Positions 23,333 to 33,721 are shown, counted from the stretch's first letter. The stretch is DNA of 64,000 nt from Prorocentrum cordatum (GCA_963575745.1 CAUYUJ010000677.1:46738-110737), one strand, 5' to 3'. Numbers and translations are program-made. The notes: generated by a model from the letters alone, not told the origin.

Positions 23333-23641
23333 GTGCTTCTGATGATGATGCTGCGGCTGATGATGATGATGCCGATGATGATGGGGATGGTGACGCTGAT
23401 GACGACGATGATGATGCTGATGCTGATGATGCTGATGATGGTGATGATCATGATGATGCTGACGATCCTGATGATTACGATCGTAATGATGATGCCGGTG
23501 ATGCTGGTGCGGAGGATGACGATTCTGATAATGAGCAGGAGTAGGATGATGAGTCCATGAGGATGATTAAGCTGCTGATGACGATGAGGATGTTGCTGCT
23601 GCTGCTGATGACGATGATGATGAGGATGATGTCGCTGATGG

Positions 23642-23692
<51 letters not shown>

Positions 23693-23693
23693 C

Positions 23694-23735
<42 letters not shown>

Positions 23736-23915
23736 GATGATCATGATGATTCTGATTATTGGGATGATGCTGATGATGATGATGATGATGCTGATGACGG
23801 CGATGATGATGCTGATGATGATGATGATTATGCTGATGGTCGTGATGATGTTGTAATGACGATGACGGTGCCGATCGCGAAGATGATGATGATGACGATG
23901 ATGCTGATGATGATA
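22314..23915 (+). repeat. 1.6-kb imperfect (GAT)n domain
   Basis: A period-3 array of GAT with GCT, GGT, GAC, GTT and TCT variants. Pure GAT islands lie near 22335, 22650, 22890, 23065, 23300 and 23650. The Asp, Met and Ile/Ser ORFs on both strands are repeat artefacts. Confidence 0.97.
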
Positions 23916-23922
23916 ATGGTTA

Positions 23923-24706
23923 TTCCCTACCCAGGCTCTGCCTAGAAGGGTTCTTACTCTCTGTGCTTAAAGGGCTGGGCAGTGCAAATCGCCCCGGGCG
24001 GTTCCCCCAGGATCCGCCCCGAGGTTCCCCCAGTTACGTCCCCTTAGCTTAGCGTTGATTATATCTTCTTAGCTTAGCTTAGCTTAGCTTCATCTTAGCT
24101 TCGCTTAGCTTAGCTTAGCTTAGCTTAGCATATCATAGCATAGCCCAACATAGCTTAGCATAGGGCAGCATAGCATAGCATAGCATAGCATAGCGCAGCA
24201 TCGCACAGCATAGCATAGCATAGCGCAGCATAGCATAGCATACCATAGCCTAGCATAACATAGCGCAGCCTAGCGTAGGGCAGCATAGCGCAGCATAGCA
24301 TTGCATAGCATAGCATAGCATAGTGCAGCATAGCATAGCATAGCATAGCATAGCACAGCCTAGCATAGCATAGCAGCAAAACAAAGGCAAAGCCACAGCA
24401 GCAACAGCAAAGCAAAGCACAAGCAACGCAAAGCAAAGCAAAGAAAACGCAAAAGCAAAGCAAAGGAAAGGCAAAGCAAAAACAATGTGCAACAGTACGA
24501 TCAGAGAGCCCACCCGGTGAGCGAATGCAGAAACATGCGTTTGTGTGCGCGAAGGCAAAGCAAAAGCAAAACCAAGCAACAGCAACAACAAGCAAAAGCA
24601 AAGGCAACTACGACGATGAGGAGAAGGAGGAGGACGGCGTTTACCGTTACTACTAATGCTGCTTTCCTAGGGGCTCCAACTCCTAGGTATGGTCGCACTG
24701 GGGTAA
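23923..24706 (+). mobile_element. TTCCCTACC element, copy 1: conserved ends around a variable TAGC array
   Basis: The left end (23923-24050) contains TTCCCTACCCAGGCTCTGCC, TAGAAGGG, GGGCAGTGCAAATCGCCCCG and GGCGGTTCCCCCAG. The right end (24637-24706) contains TTACCGTTACTACTAATGCT, GCTTTCCTAGGGGCTCCAAC and TCCTAGGTATGGTCGC. Both ends reappear in opposite orientation at 30692-31404. The core (24050-24630) is a 5-bp array shifting from TTAGC through ATAGC to AAAGC. TTA flanks both borders and may be a target duplication. It is inserted in GAT-repeat DNA. No ORF is convincing, so it would be non-autonomous. Classification is open. Confidence 0.75.
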
Positions 24707-25147
24707 TTATGATGATACTGACGACGAAAATGATGATGGTAATGATGTTGTGCCTCCCCATGACGATGGTACGGATGCTGATAATGATGATGCTGATGAT
24801 GATGCTTGTGGCGACGATAATGATGATGAAGAAGATGATGATTATGTTGATGATGGTGCTGATGATGATGATGCTGATCATGATGCTGATGGTGATGATG
24901 ATGCCGACGACCATTATGATGATGATGTGATGTGATGATGCTGCTGATGGAGATGATGATGACGATGCTGATGATGATGCTGATGATGATGATGATGATG
25001 ATTAGGATGACGATATGAGTATGATGATAAGGTGGAGCATGATGACGTTGGTGGATGCGATGGCTACGATGATGACTACGACATTGTCGACGTCGGCGAC
25101 GACGACGACGGTGATGACAGTTGTTGTGTTGCCATGATGATGATTGC

Positions 25148-25187
<40 letters not shown>

Positions 25188-25200
25188 CTGATGCTGATGC

Positions 25201-25242
<42 letters not shown>

Positions 25243-25413
25243 CGATGATGATGATGATGACGACTTCGATGATGGTGATGCTGATGACGATAATGATGAT
25301 CTTTGTGGTGCTGGTCGTGATGGTGGTGATGGTGGTGATGATCGTGGTGATGGTCGCGATGATGCTGATGATGCTTCTGATGATGATGATGATTCTGATG
25401 ATGATGAAGAAGG

Positions 25414-25447
<34 letters not shown>

Positions 25448-25690
25448 GGTGATGATGCTGATGATGCTGATAATGATAATGATGATGCTGGTGCTGATTC
25501 TGATGATGATATTGATGATGATGACTACGCGGGTGAGAATGACACTGATGGTGCTGAAGATGTTTTTGATGATGATGCTGATGATGGTGATGGTGATGGT
25601 GATGCTGATGATGATCAGGAGGAGGAGGAGGAGGAGGAGGAGGAGGAGGAGAAGGATCATGATGATGGTTGTGGTGGTGACCGTGATGAT
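24707..25690 (+). repeat. Imperfect (GAT)n domain
   Basis: Continues the 22.3-23.9 kb array on the far side of the TTCCCTACC element, with GAC, GCT and GGT variants. A short GGA run lies at about 25617-25652. Confidence 0.96.
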
Positions 25691-25845
25691 GGGTGACGAT
25701 GACGTGGAGGAAGAGTAGGAGAACGCCCGGTCCGCAGGAGAGCGCCAGGTGCAGCAGCTTCGGCCACAAGTGCCAGGCTGGTACCACGCTGCGCCTCGAT
25801 GCCGACAGCGTCCACTGCGAGGCAGGCTGCGGCGGATTCGATCCG

Positions 25846-25995
25846 GGGAGGAATGGAGGAGGAGGAGGAATGGAGGAGGGACAGGAGGAGGAGGCAGGAG
25901 GAGGAGGAGGAGGAGGAAGAGCAGGAGGAGGAGGAGGAGAAGCAGGAGGAGGACGAGGAGGAGGAGGAGGAGGAGGAGGAGAAGGAGGAGGGGAA
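25846..25995 (+). repeat. (GGA)n microsatellite
   Basis: GGA/GAG triplets with GCAGGA interruptions. Confidence 0.95.
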
Positions 25996-26700
25996 GATTG
26001 CAGTCAAGAAGCGGCGTTAAGGATCCCTTTTCGCAAGGGCACCTCTTGTCCTTCGGTTCTGGCACTGTGCATGTGCGACTTCCCCAGCCCAGGGAAATTT
26101 CCTTTTGCGGTCGTGCGTATCATTGGTTTTCGCGCTTCCGTCCTTGTTCTTTTGTTCAGTGGTCGGTTCGTTTTTCATTTCGGTTTCCTTGAACCCTCCT
26201 CCTGGCTGATCCTGGTTTCAGGCGAGTGTGATTTCAGGGAGGAGCAGCGGTGTGGAGATGCCGGCTCCGTCGTGACCCCCTCCCCAGGCCTGGAGGTGCC
26301 CGCGGCCCCCGTCGCGTGTCCCCCCCACCACCACGGCACGGCCGGGAACTCTTGGCTCAGAGTGTCGCGCCGCTGGCTTTGGCCCACCTCGCTTCGAGAC
26401 GGCACGCTATCCGCTTCCCCATGCTTGGGCGTCCGCGCCCCGCGCCCTCCCCAGCCTCCCGCCCCGCGGAGCGGAGCGACACGCTGTCCGCCTTCGGGGC
26501 GCAGCGTGTCGCAGGGGCCGCCGCCGCGACACGCTGAGCAACGGCCCCCGACCGCAAGTGCCGCACCCTGGGCTCCCGCTGCCCGCGACTCGAGGACCCC
26601 CCGTGTGCGCCCCCCCCACCAGTCCCTTCCGCCCCCCCCCCGATGTTCAGGAGGGAAAAAACAGACACACAGACACAATGAATCGTCGATTCCTAGGAAA
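25996..26700. other. Non-coding stretch with hairpin repeat R2
   Basis: No supported gene. A well-preserved R2 copy lies at 26453-26541, preceded at about 26350-26420 by another GACACGCT-like half (GTGTCGCGCC ... GGCACGCTATCC). Confidence 0.6.
26453..26541 (+). repeat. Dispersed hairpin repeat R2, copy 2
   Basis: CCTCCCGCCCCGCGGAGCGG is followed by GCGACACGCT ... AGCGTGTCGC, a perfect 10-bp inverted repeat around CCTTCGGGG, and then a third GCGACACGCT. The same layout recurs at 54884-54968. Confidence 0.85.
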
Positions 26701-26702
26701 AC

Positions 26703-27578
26703 ATGGGGAAATGTGGGAAGTGGGGGGGGAGAGAGGAACCCAACATTGTAGTCAAGCTGCTTCGCCCTGCAGAGGGCTGCCAGCATCGACGCCGCAACAG
26801 CAGATCGCTGGAGAGCGGGCCGCGCCAAGTCACGGTGCCAGGTTCAGCCAGCTCCGAGCCATACCATGGCTCATGCTTGGTGAAGCATCGCTACTCGTAC
26901 ACCACGAACTCCCGCGTTGGGTTCGCAGAGCTCAGCCCCGCCTACGTGATGACGGGCGAGCAGCTGTTCGAAGCTTTCAAGAGAGTTTCGGGCATGAGGC
27001 AAGTCGACTGGAACATGTCGAAGACGCCGCAGGGGAATATCGGCAAACACGGGCAGGACAGCAACTGCCTCATCTACTCAAGGCATGGCGACCCGACCAG
27101 GCCTTTCGAGTTTGAGGTGGCTCGGAACCCGCAGACGAAGGACAATAAGGCGCCTCACACAGCGTCGGTGATGTTCAAGGACCCGCCGCAGGATATGGAT
27201 GCGAAGGCGTGGCGGATTTTACGTCCAGCTGTAGAAGTTACGGAGCTGCTACCACAGGTCGTGGAACAGTGCGTGCAGGACAGCTTGAAGCGGTTTGCGC
27301 CAGGCCCTGCCAGCGCATCGGCCTCGCAGGGCGCGGCGGCTGACGCGGAGGCCGTGCAGGGTGCCCAGGGCGCGCCGCAGGGTCCTGCAGCAGAGGGCGC
27401 GGGCGTGCCCCGCTCTGTCAGCAAGCCGGCGGCGCCTGGGGCGGCTGCTCCAGACTCTCCCAGCCCGGCCCAGGGCGCAGGAACAGCGCCGCAGCCGCGC
27501 CCGCTGCGTCCGTGGGGCTCGCGCCGCGGCTTGCCTCGCAGGCGAGGCTGTGCGCGCCATTTTTCGCCGCGGCGGTAG
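26703..27578 (+). CDS. Candidate protein of unknown function
   Basis: A 291-codon frame. Residues of about 45-200 look like ordinary protein, with mixed composition and aromatic, charged and Asn/Gln residues not expected from repeats: HRYSYTTNSRVGFAELSPAY, LFEAFKRVSGMRQVDWNM, YSRHGDPTRPFEFEVARNPQ and KAWRILRPAVEVTELLPQVV. After about residue 200 it becomes an Ala/Pro/Gln-rich tail. I do not recognise a family, and no transmembrane or signal segment is evident. The first about 40 residues are purine-repeat-like, so the true start, or an upstream exon, is uncertain. Opposite-strand frames here are pure low complexity, which favours the plus strand. Confidence 0.45.
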   Translation: MGKCGKWGGREEPNIVVKLLRPAEGCQHRRRNSRSLESGPRQVTVPGSASSEPYHGSCLVKHRYSYTTNSRVGFAELSPAYVMTGEQLFEAFKRVSGMRQVDWNMSKTPQGNIGKHGQDSNCLIYSRHGDPTRPFEFEVARNPQTKDNKAPHTASVMFKDPPQDMDAKAWRILRPAVEVTELLPQVVEQCVQDSLKRFAPGPASASASQGAAADAEAVQGAQGAPQGPAAEGAGVPRSVSKPAAPGAAAPDSPSPAQGAGTAPQPRPLRPWGSRRGLPRRRGCARHFSPRR

Positions 27579-27801
27579 CGGCTCCGTCGGCTCCGTCGGC
27601 TGCGGCTTCGGCTCCGTCGGCTCCGGGGGCGCGCGCCCCGGCAGACGCTGCCCCTCCGCTCTCTGCGCCATCTGCGCGGCCAGCGTCGGTGCCCTCGCCG
27701 CCCGGCGCGAAGCCGGTCGCGAAGAAGAATGATACCGGCGAGCCTGGGGCGGAGGTCGCGCGGCGCAGGGTGCCCTCGCCCCGCCGCCAGGGCTTGTAGA
27801 A

Positions 27802-28470
27802 GTGGCCGCGGCCGCGCAGAGCCCCGTCAGCAAGCCGGCGGCCGCGGAGGCCGTGCGGGGCGCCCTCGCCCCGCCGCGCGAGCCTACAGAAGAGGCCGCG
27901 GCCGCGCCAGGCTCTGCCGGCAAGCCCTCGTGCCCGCTGCAAAACCTCGCAGAGACTGCGAGGGCGCTGATGGGCCCGCCTCTGCCGCCGAGCCCGCTGG
28001 AAAACCTCGCCGAGGCGCCGGCGCCGCCAGCGCGCGCGCTGCAAGAGCTCGCCCAGGCGTTTGCCGCTAACGACTATGGCAGATGCGTCGATCATAGTGG
28101 CGCCAACGACGCAGCGGAAGAAGTTGCCGTCTTCGTGAGCGCCGCGGGGTTCGCCGAGGACCTGCGGGGGCCAGTCTCTGACAAAGCTGCAGCGGACATG
28201 CGCGCGGCTGCCGATCATGCCGCGGCGCGCGCGGATACGCCGCCGCCCTTCCTGCAATTGGCGCGGCAGCCTTGGCGCGAGGAGAGTTCGGTGAGAGCTG
28301 GCCCAGATGCAGGCCCCAGGGGGCGGGAGGTCGAACGCGCGCACATTCGTTGTGTCGCGGCTTGCCCGACGGGCGCGGGCGCCCAGGCGGCCCTGCAAGG
28401 CGCTCCAGGGGTGGGGGGTCGGGGAGGGGGGGGGGGGGGGCGCGCGGCGAGGATTGATGGGGGGGGATAG
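27802..28470 (+). CDS. Possible continuation of the unknown gene at 26.7 kb, Ala/Pro-rich
   Basis: A frame of 222 codons, shifted relative to the preceding one. It carries repeated Leu/Ala segments (CPLQNLAETARALMGPPLPP, SPLENLAEAPAPPARALQEL) and AQAFAANDYGRCVDHSGAND, then AEEVAVFVSAAGFAEDL. A middle frame (27512-27799, Ala/Pro/Ser-rich, ending ARRRVPSPRRQGL) may join the two. Splicing or indels could connect the three pieces. The 3' end runs into poly-G. The function is unknown and the coding status is tentative. Confidence 0.3.
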   Translation: MAAAAQSPVSKPAAAEAVRGALAPPREPTEEAAAAPGSAGKPSCPLQNLAETARALMGPPLPPSPLENLAEAPAPPARALQELAQAFAANDYGRCVDHSGANDAAEEVAVFVSAAGFAEDLRGPVSDKAAADMRAAADHAAARADTPPPFLQLARQPWREESSVRAGPDAGPRGREVERAHIRCVAACPTGAGAQAALQGAPGVGGRGGGGGGRAARIDGGG

Positions 28471-30290
28471 GGGGGGCGGCGAAGAGGATCATGGTGAGGA
28501 GATGCCGCTGGTAGTTTACTTCAGTTCACATTGGAGGGGCTGGGGGCGGGCAGGGGGCGGGGGGGGGCGGCGGGGGGGGGGGTATGGTGGCGAGGACGTG
28601 GGAACGCAGCGGGGGCTGGAAGGGGCAAGAGGGGGGCGATTGGGGCGCGGGGGGCACTCGCGAGGCGTGCCGGCCAGGGCGCGGTTGGAGCTCTTCGAGT
28701 TCGGGGGCGGCAGAACCTGCTCGAGTTGGAGTGGTCGCCAGGCTCTGCCAGCGACGGCGATCGGCTGTTCCTCCTGGGCGCTGCTAACAGGCGCAGTTTG
28801 TGGGTCGCGAATCTCGTGCGGGGCGGAGATTAGTCTGCGCGCCTCCGGGGGCAGTGCTCGAAGTTGCTTGGAGACCTTCCTGAGACCTGCGCGTGTAAGT
28901 GCGGCGAGCAGCGCCTCGCCTCTGCGGAGGGTCGCGCGAAATTGTTCGTGGGCCTGGTCAGGGTGCGCTCGGGCAAGCTCGCCGAGCGGGATCGCAGGCG
29001 CTTGGGCTGGGGTCTGCGCGCAGCAGCGCCGGGCTCTGCTGGCGCCGCGCCCCCTCAGAGAAGCGAGCAGTTGTGGCGGTGGCGCGCCCGCCTGGAAAGT
29101 GGGCCCCAAATTCGGCCGCCGCTGCGACATTCGCGAGATTGCACCCCGCATGGGTGATCAGGTCCTGGGCGTGGCGTCTGGCGTTCGCGCCAAAGATCTG
29201 GCCAAACTAGCGTGCTCAGGTGCGCCCGTGTGCGCGTCTCGTGCCAGGGGGCCGCGGCCTTCGAGTGGCGCCGCGCCGGGGCGGCGGTCGCTCCTGGGGA
29301 GGTCGCGCGGGCTCTTGGAGAACACTTCGCAGGGGGGCAAGTGTTGATTCTACCGCGCACTCCGAATCGTGGCCCTGAAGCGGCTCGAGACCTCCAGGTC
29401 GCCAGGCCCCGGCAGCGGCGCCGGCGGCGCGGCGGGGGCCGGGCTCCGGGAGACGCATTTGCGGGCGCGCCTCGGCTTAGGGCGCGCGGTTGCCGTTGGC
29501 GTTGAGCTGGAGTGCGCGCCGGCTTTGTTTTCTGAGGCCGATCGCTGCGTCTCTGCCCGCGTCTTGCGGGGCGTGCGCCCGCCGTGGCTGGCGCGCCCTT
29601 CCCCCCCGGCTCCGCGAGGGAACGGGGCGTCGTCGAAGTGCGTGGGGCCATTTTTCTTGACGTGGGGCGCCGAGCTCGCGAGCACTGCGTTCGGTCCGCC
29701 AGTTGTGGGCAAGCTCGTTCGCAGGACAGCCTCTTATGCAGCGGCGTCGTCGCGCGGCCGCTGCGCGCGCGGCCGTTGTTTCGGGGGGCGCGCGCGTGGC
29801 TGCGGCCGCCGTGTCGCGCGTGCTCCAGGAAAGGGCGGGGCGCCAGGGGCGCGCGTGCCGCGAGTGCGCAGAGCGGGGCGGCGGCGCGCCTGTCTCTGAC
29901 GGCGCGCCTTTGCGTGTTCTGCTTCTGCGCAGTCTCGCCGCAGGGGGGGGGTGGCCAGCCGTTGCTCATGCGGGCGAAGCCCTTGCGCGTGGTCGCGCGC
30001 GCGCCGCCGGGCGCGCGGGGCCCGGGCGCCCCCGGGGGCGGGCGGCCCTCGGCAGCGCTGGGAAGCGGCCCGCGCTGGCGAGGGCTCCAGGGCGGAAGCC
30101 ACTTGCGCTGCGACAAAACCGCCAGAGACCAGATTTGGTGCCACTCAGCGCCTTTTGGCGGCGCGCTAGAGGACGAGCCCCAGCGGCAATGGGGTTGCGC
30201 CAGGCCCTGGCGATGGCGACGGCGAGGTGGGCGACGACGACGGGAATGGTGTATGGATGCGTATAGACACAACACATAGAGAGCGAGAGG
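28471..30290. other. Very GC-rich stretch without a supported gene
   Basis: Long frames are open on both strands only because stop codons are rare in GCG/CGC-rich sequence. None shows a recognisable motif. Confidence 0.5.
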
Positions 30291-30297
30291 GGTACCA

Positions 30298-30324
30298 CTA
30301 TATATATATATATATATATATATA
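30298..30324. repeat. (TA)n tract
   Basis: TATATA run. Further ATAT tracts lie at about 30588-30604 and 30668-30686. Confidence 0.95.
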
Positions 30325-30691
30325 GAGGTATATCGACATATCGGTGCAGTCACGGGCAGGCGCCAGGTTCCGTGCGACAGAGCTCTCAGACAGACACGGA
30401 AGTATAGGCCCAGGCTCTGCCAGACCTGTGAGGGCCGATGCTACGCGAAGTGCTGGCTCTGAATTGAGTCGAGGCGCAGCGACGGCGCTGGGGGATCGGC
30501 GCGGTGTCGCCATCATCGTCGTCGCCGCCATCGCCGCCGTCGCCGCCGCGACCACGCACCACCGTGGATGGATAGAAAGGGTATACACACATATATATAT
30601 ATATGGATCTATCGAGCTATATATGGATAAGTAGATAGAGATATGGACTGCGTGAGGGATCGATTATATACATATATATATATATAGAAAA

Positions 30692-31404
30692 TTATCCCAG
30701 CGCGACCCTACCTAGGAGTTGGAACCCCTAGGAAAGCAGCATTCGTAGTAACAGTAACGCTAGGCTAAAGCTCAGCTAAAGCTCAGCTAAAGCTAAGCCA
30801 CAGCTAAGCTAAACTTAAGCCAAAGCTAAGCTAAAGCTAAGCTAAAGCTAAAGCTAAAGCTAAAACTAAGCTAAAGCTAAGCTAACGCTAAGCTAAAGTT
30901 AAGCTAAAGCTGAGCTAAAGCTGAGCAGCAGCTAAGCTAAAGCTAAGCTACAGCTAAAGTAAATCTAGAGCTAAGCTAAAGCTAGGCTAAAGCTAATCTA
31001 AAGCTAAGCTAAAGCTAAGCTAAAGCTAAGCTAAAGCTAAGCTAAAGCTACGCTAAAGCTAAGCTAAAGCTAAGCTACAGTTAAACTCAAGCTAAGCTAA
31101 AGCTAAGCTAAAGCTAAGCTAAAGCTAAGCTAAAGCTAAGCTAAACGCTAAGCGAAAAGCTAAACGAAACGATAAACTAAAGCTAAGCTGCAGCTAAGCT
31201 AAAGCTAAGCTAAAACTATTCTAAAGCTAAAGCTAAAGCTAACGCTAAAGCTAAAGCTAAAGCTAAAGCTAAAGCTAAAGCTCCCAGGGGACTGGGGGGA
31301 ACCGCTCCCAGGGGACTGGGGGAACCGCCCGGGGCGCTTTGCACTGCCCGGCCCCTTTAAGCTAAGAGAGTAAGAGCCCTTCTAGGCAGAGCCTAGGTAG
31401 GGAA
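30692..31404 (-). mobile_element. TTCCCTACC element, copy 2 (inverted relative to copy 1)
   Basis: On the plus strand it begins TTATCCCAGCGCGACCCTAC, CTAGGAGTTGGAACCCCTAG and AAAGCAGCATTCGTAGTAAC. It ends with GGGGCGCTTTGCACTGCCCG, AGAGCCCTTCTAGGCAGAGC and CTAGGTAGGGAA. These are the reverse complements of both ends of 23923-24706. The 11-bp CCCTACCTAGG at 30706-30716 is exactly inverted as CCTAGGTAGGG at 31392-31402. The core (about 30762-31282) is an 11-bp AGCTAAAGCTA-type array rather than the 5-bp TAGC/AAAGC array of copy 1. It sits next to TA-rich DNA and has no coding capacity. Confidence 0.75.
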
Positions 31405-32558
31405 CGTACATATTTTCATATACAGATGTATGGATGCACATACAGACCGATTAAAGCGATAGAAACAAGCGGCAGTAGGTGGTATTTATTTGCCCGCGCA
31501 TTCTTTGTTGGCGGTAGGTGGGACTCATCGCAAGTCGACCGCCTCCCCATTCCCCCCCCCGACCTCCTTATCACCCGAAGGGTGGTCTGATCGGTAGTAT
31601 GTGCTCCGCTGCGGGCGTTTTGTGGCCGTGCCGCTTGGGAAACGATCTGCTACGATATGGTTGTGCTGTATGTTCGGGTCAGACGTTCGCTTTCGAGGCT
31701 GACGCAGGCTGACGCATTGTACTCGTATGTCCTTGTGCGTCCCATCCTGGAGGTAGAGGGCCGGGCGGGGGGAGGGGGGGGTCGATCAAGGGCCCGACAC
31801 TCTCGGGCCCAAGGACCCCCCACACATCGATGCGCCTCGCAAGTTGGTGGAGGAAGATGGGTTCCGGGGTTATGATCGTGCTTTTTCTTCTATCAGATGT
31901 TGACCTTTTCCCGAGGCATCGGGTATCAGGTCCCACGTCAGGACATTGTTGCATAATGATTTTGAAAATGCCATCTGGAGAGAAGTAGAGTGGATCATGT
32001 TTCGACCTGCGCCTGCAGTCTTCTCGGGTGCGCCGGCGTCCAGGTTTATCAAAGTGCCCGTTCAGGGAACCTGCCAGGGGGGACGGGTCACCATCTGGTG
32101 GGGGCAGCCCCGCTTCGGGAACATGGGACGAGGACGAGGGGATCGAAAATCCGAGGTGTGGAATTTTTTTTGGCGTCTTCAGGAGTTGGCGCCCCCGTAG
32201 TGGTGACCCCCGTGTGCATTGCCTGGTGGGAGATGTATTCCCGCCACGCCATGCTCCCCGCATCCAGACCTCCGACTTCGTGTCCTTCCACGACGTGGAC
32301 CCCCTGACCATGATGACCTCCTCGCGTCGGAGATCAGGGTCCAGGGTTCCACGTGGAATCAATCACCCCGTCGTGACAAACGTCGTGAGAAACGTCCTGA
32401 CGGAGAGCGTGTGCTGACAGTTCTCGGGCTCCGGGGGCTCTTCCCTGGCTGTTGGACCGTCAACAAACGGCTTGTGTCGGAAAGCCGGCCCCCAGGGAAG
32501 GGGTTCCGACGTAGGATGTCTGGGGAGCTATTGACCCCATCCAGGATTTCTACTTCGA
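31405..32558. other. Mostly non-coding; possible protein remnant at 31946-32200
   Basis: The plus frame at 31946-32200 reads NDFENAIWREVEWIMFRPAP, ASRFIKVPVQGTCQGGRVTI and WWGQPRFGNMG. It looks protein-like and seems to continue after a one-base shift as VVTPVCIAWWEMYSRHAM. I cannot assign it. No start codon or gene boundary is clear. Confidence 0.3.
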
Positions 32559-32559
32559 G

Positions 32560-32794
32560 GAGATTAGAGTGTTTCAAGCAGGCTTGCGCCTTGGATGCAT
32601 TAGCATGGAATAGTAAGATAGGACCTTGGTTCTTTTTTTTTGGCTTCTAGAGCTGAGGCAATGATTAATAGGGACAGTTGGGGGCATTCGTATTTAACTG
32701 TCAGAGGTGAATTTCTTGGATTTGTAACAGGCGGACTACTGCGAAAACATTTGCCAAGGATGTTTTCGTTGATCAAGAACGAAAGTTAGGGGAT
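32560..32794 (+). rRNA. Partial, diverged 18S (SSU) rRNA gene fragment
   Basis: About 235 bp follow the central part of eukaryotic 18S rRNA: GATTAGAGTGTTTCAAGCAG, GCATGGAATAGTAAGATAGG, TCTAGAGCTGAGGCAATGAT, TTGGGGGCATTCGTATTTAA, CTGCGAAAACATTTGCCAAG and GATCAAGAACGAAAGTTAGG. Compared with the normal gene as I know it, it shows a changed GTGAATTTCTTGG, TTTGTAACAGGCGG instead of the usual TTAAAGACGG, and an expanded T run. The match begins and ends abruptly in unrelated DNA with no other rRNA around it, so it is best read as an rRNA pseudogene fragment. Confidence 0.93.
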
Positions 32795-33396
32795 TGTGCT
32801 CGTATTTGATGGCATCGCGGCCCGAAGCCCAGACATCCGGCGCTCCAGTTTGTTCGATGCGTTGGCCCCTGGAGGTCTGAACCTGTTCCCCAGGACCGGT
32901 TTTTCATTCCGAATTGTGCTTGGCGGTCCCGGGACCCGTGGAGGGGCCCCATAGGCCGACAGTAGCCCAAAGCCGGCCGCTCCAATTTTTGCGGAGCCTC
33001 GGATCTCGGATCTCGTGTTGGATGGCCTCGCGGCCCGAGGCCCTCCCCCCAAGAGGCCGAGCCACCGCCGGAAGGAGTCGGAGACGTCGCCGCGGCCTCT
33101 CGCGGCGACGGGGGGGCCCCGGGCGCCCCCCGCCGCCCGCCAGGCCCGCGCGTGCGCGCCCGCCGACGGCGCCACCTGCTGCCTGCCGCGGGCCCGCTGC
33201 AGCGCGCTCGCGGGCTGGCCCGCGTGCCCGGCGGGGAAGGCCGCCGAGCCGCGCCGTGCCGCCGAGCCCGCGCGACGGTCCGGGGCAGCGTCGGTCGGCG
33301 GGGCGCCCGGGGCCCCCGGGCGCGCCGCCGAGCTGAGGAGTGATGGGCCTGTTTTCCACCACACACCAACACCACCACCAGAAGCTGGAGGTGGAG
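32795..33396. other. GC-rich dispersed repeat debris, no gene
   Basis: A segment at about 32885-32960 (CCCCAGGACCGGTTTTTCAT) matches the repeat at about 51595-51680. GATGGC(A/C)TCGCGGCCCGA occurs at about 32810 and again at about 33022. Confidence 0.55.
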
Positions 33397-33470
33397 GGGG
33401 TCCTCCTCCTCCTCCTCCTCCTCCTCCTCCTCCTCCTCCTCTCCCTCCTCCTCGTCCTCCACCGCCTTCC
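33397..33470 (+). repeat. (CCT)n microsatellite
   Basis: CTCCTC triplets, then degenerate. Confidence 0.93.
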
Positions 33471-33678
33471 CCCCTCCAACTAATGGTGGTGGTGGTGGTG
33501 GGAGACGGACCCATCAAGGAGGGCTGCCCCCTGTCACTGCCGAGGCGAGGAGGGGCAGCCCTTACGAGAGGGCGGCGGGGCCTCTCCAGACGCCCTTCTG
33601 AGAAGTCTTAAGTCGGGCCCGTCCCTCTACAGGAGGAATATTCAAAAATAGTCAAAAAATATAGTCGAGGACTATTTT

Positions 33679-33721
<43 letters not shown>

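Noticed and set aside
22007-23560. Frames of about 500 codons rich in Met/Asp or Ile
   Set aside because: Products of the GAT array; both strands are open and composition follows the repeat unit.
25693-26751. 352-codon frame across 25.7-26.75 kb
   Set aside because: It passes through a GGA array and hairpin repeat R2; composition changes with the underlying repeats and no domain is visible.
28307-30353. Several frames of 200-430 codons on both strands
   Set aside because: Extremely GC-rich, Arg/Ala/Pro/Gly-only composition with no motif; stop codons are simply rare.
30298-30690. TA-rich tracts as promoter or replication origin
   Set aside because: They are simple TA microsatellites; dinoflagellate promoters are not known to use such tracts, and nothing next to them looks like a gene start.
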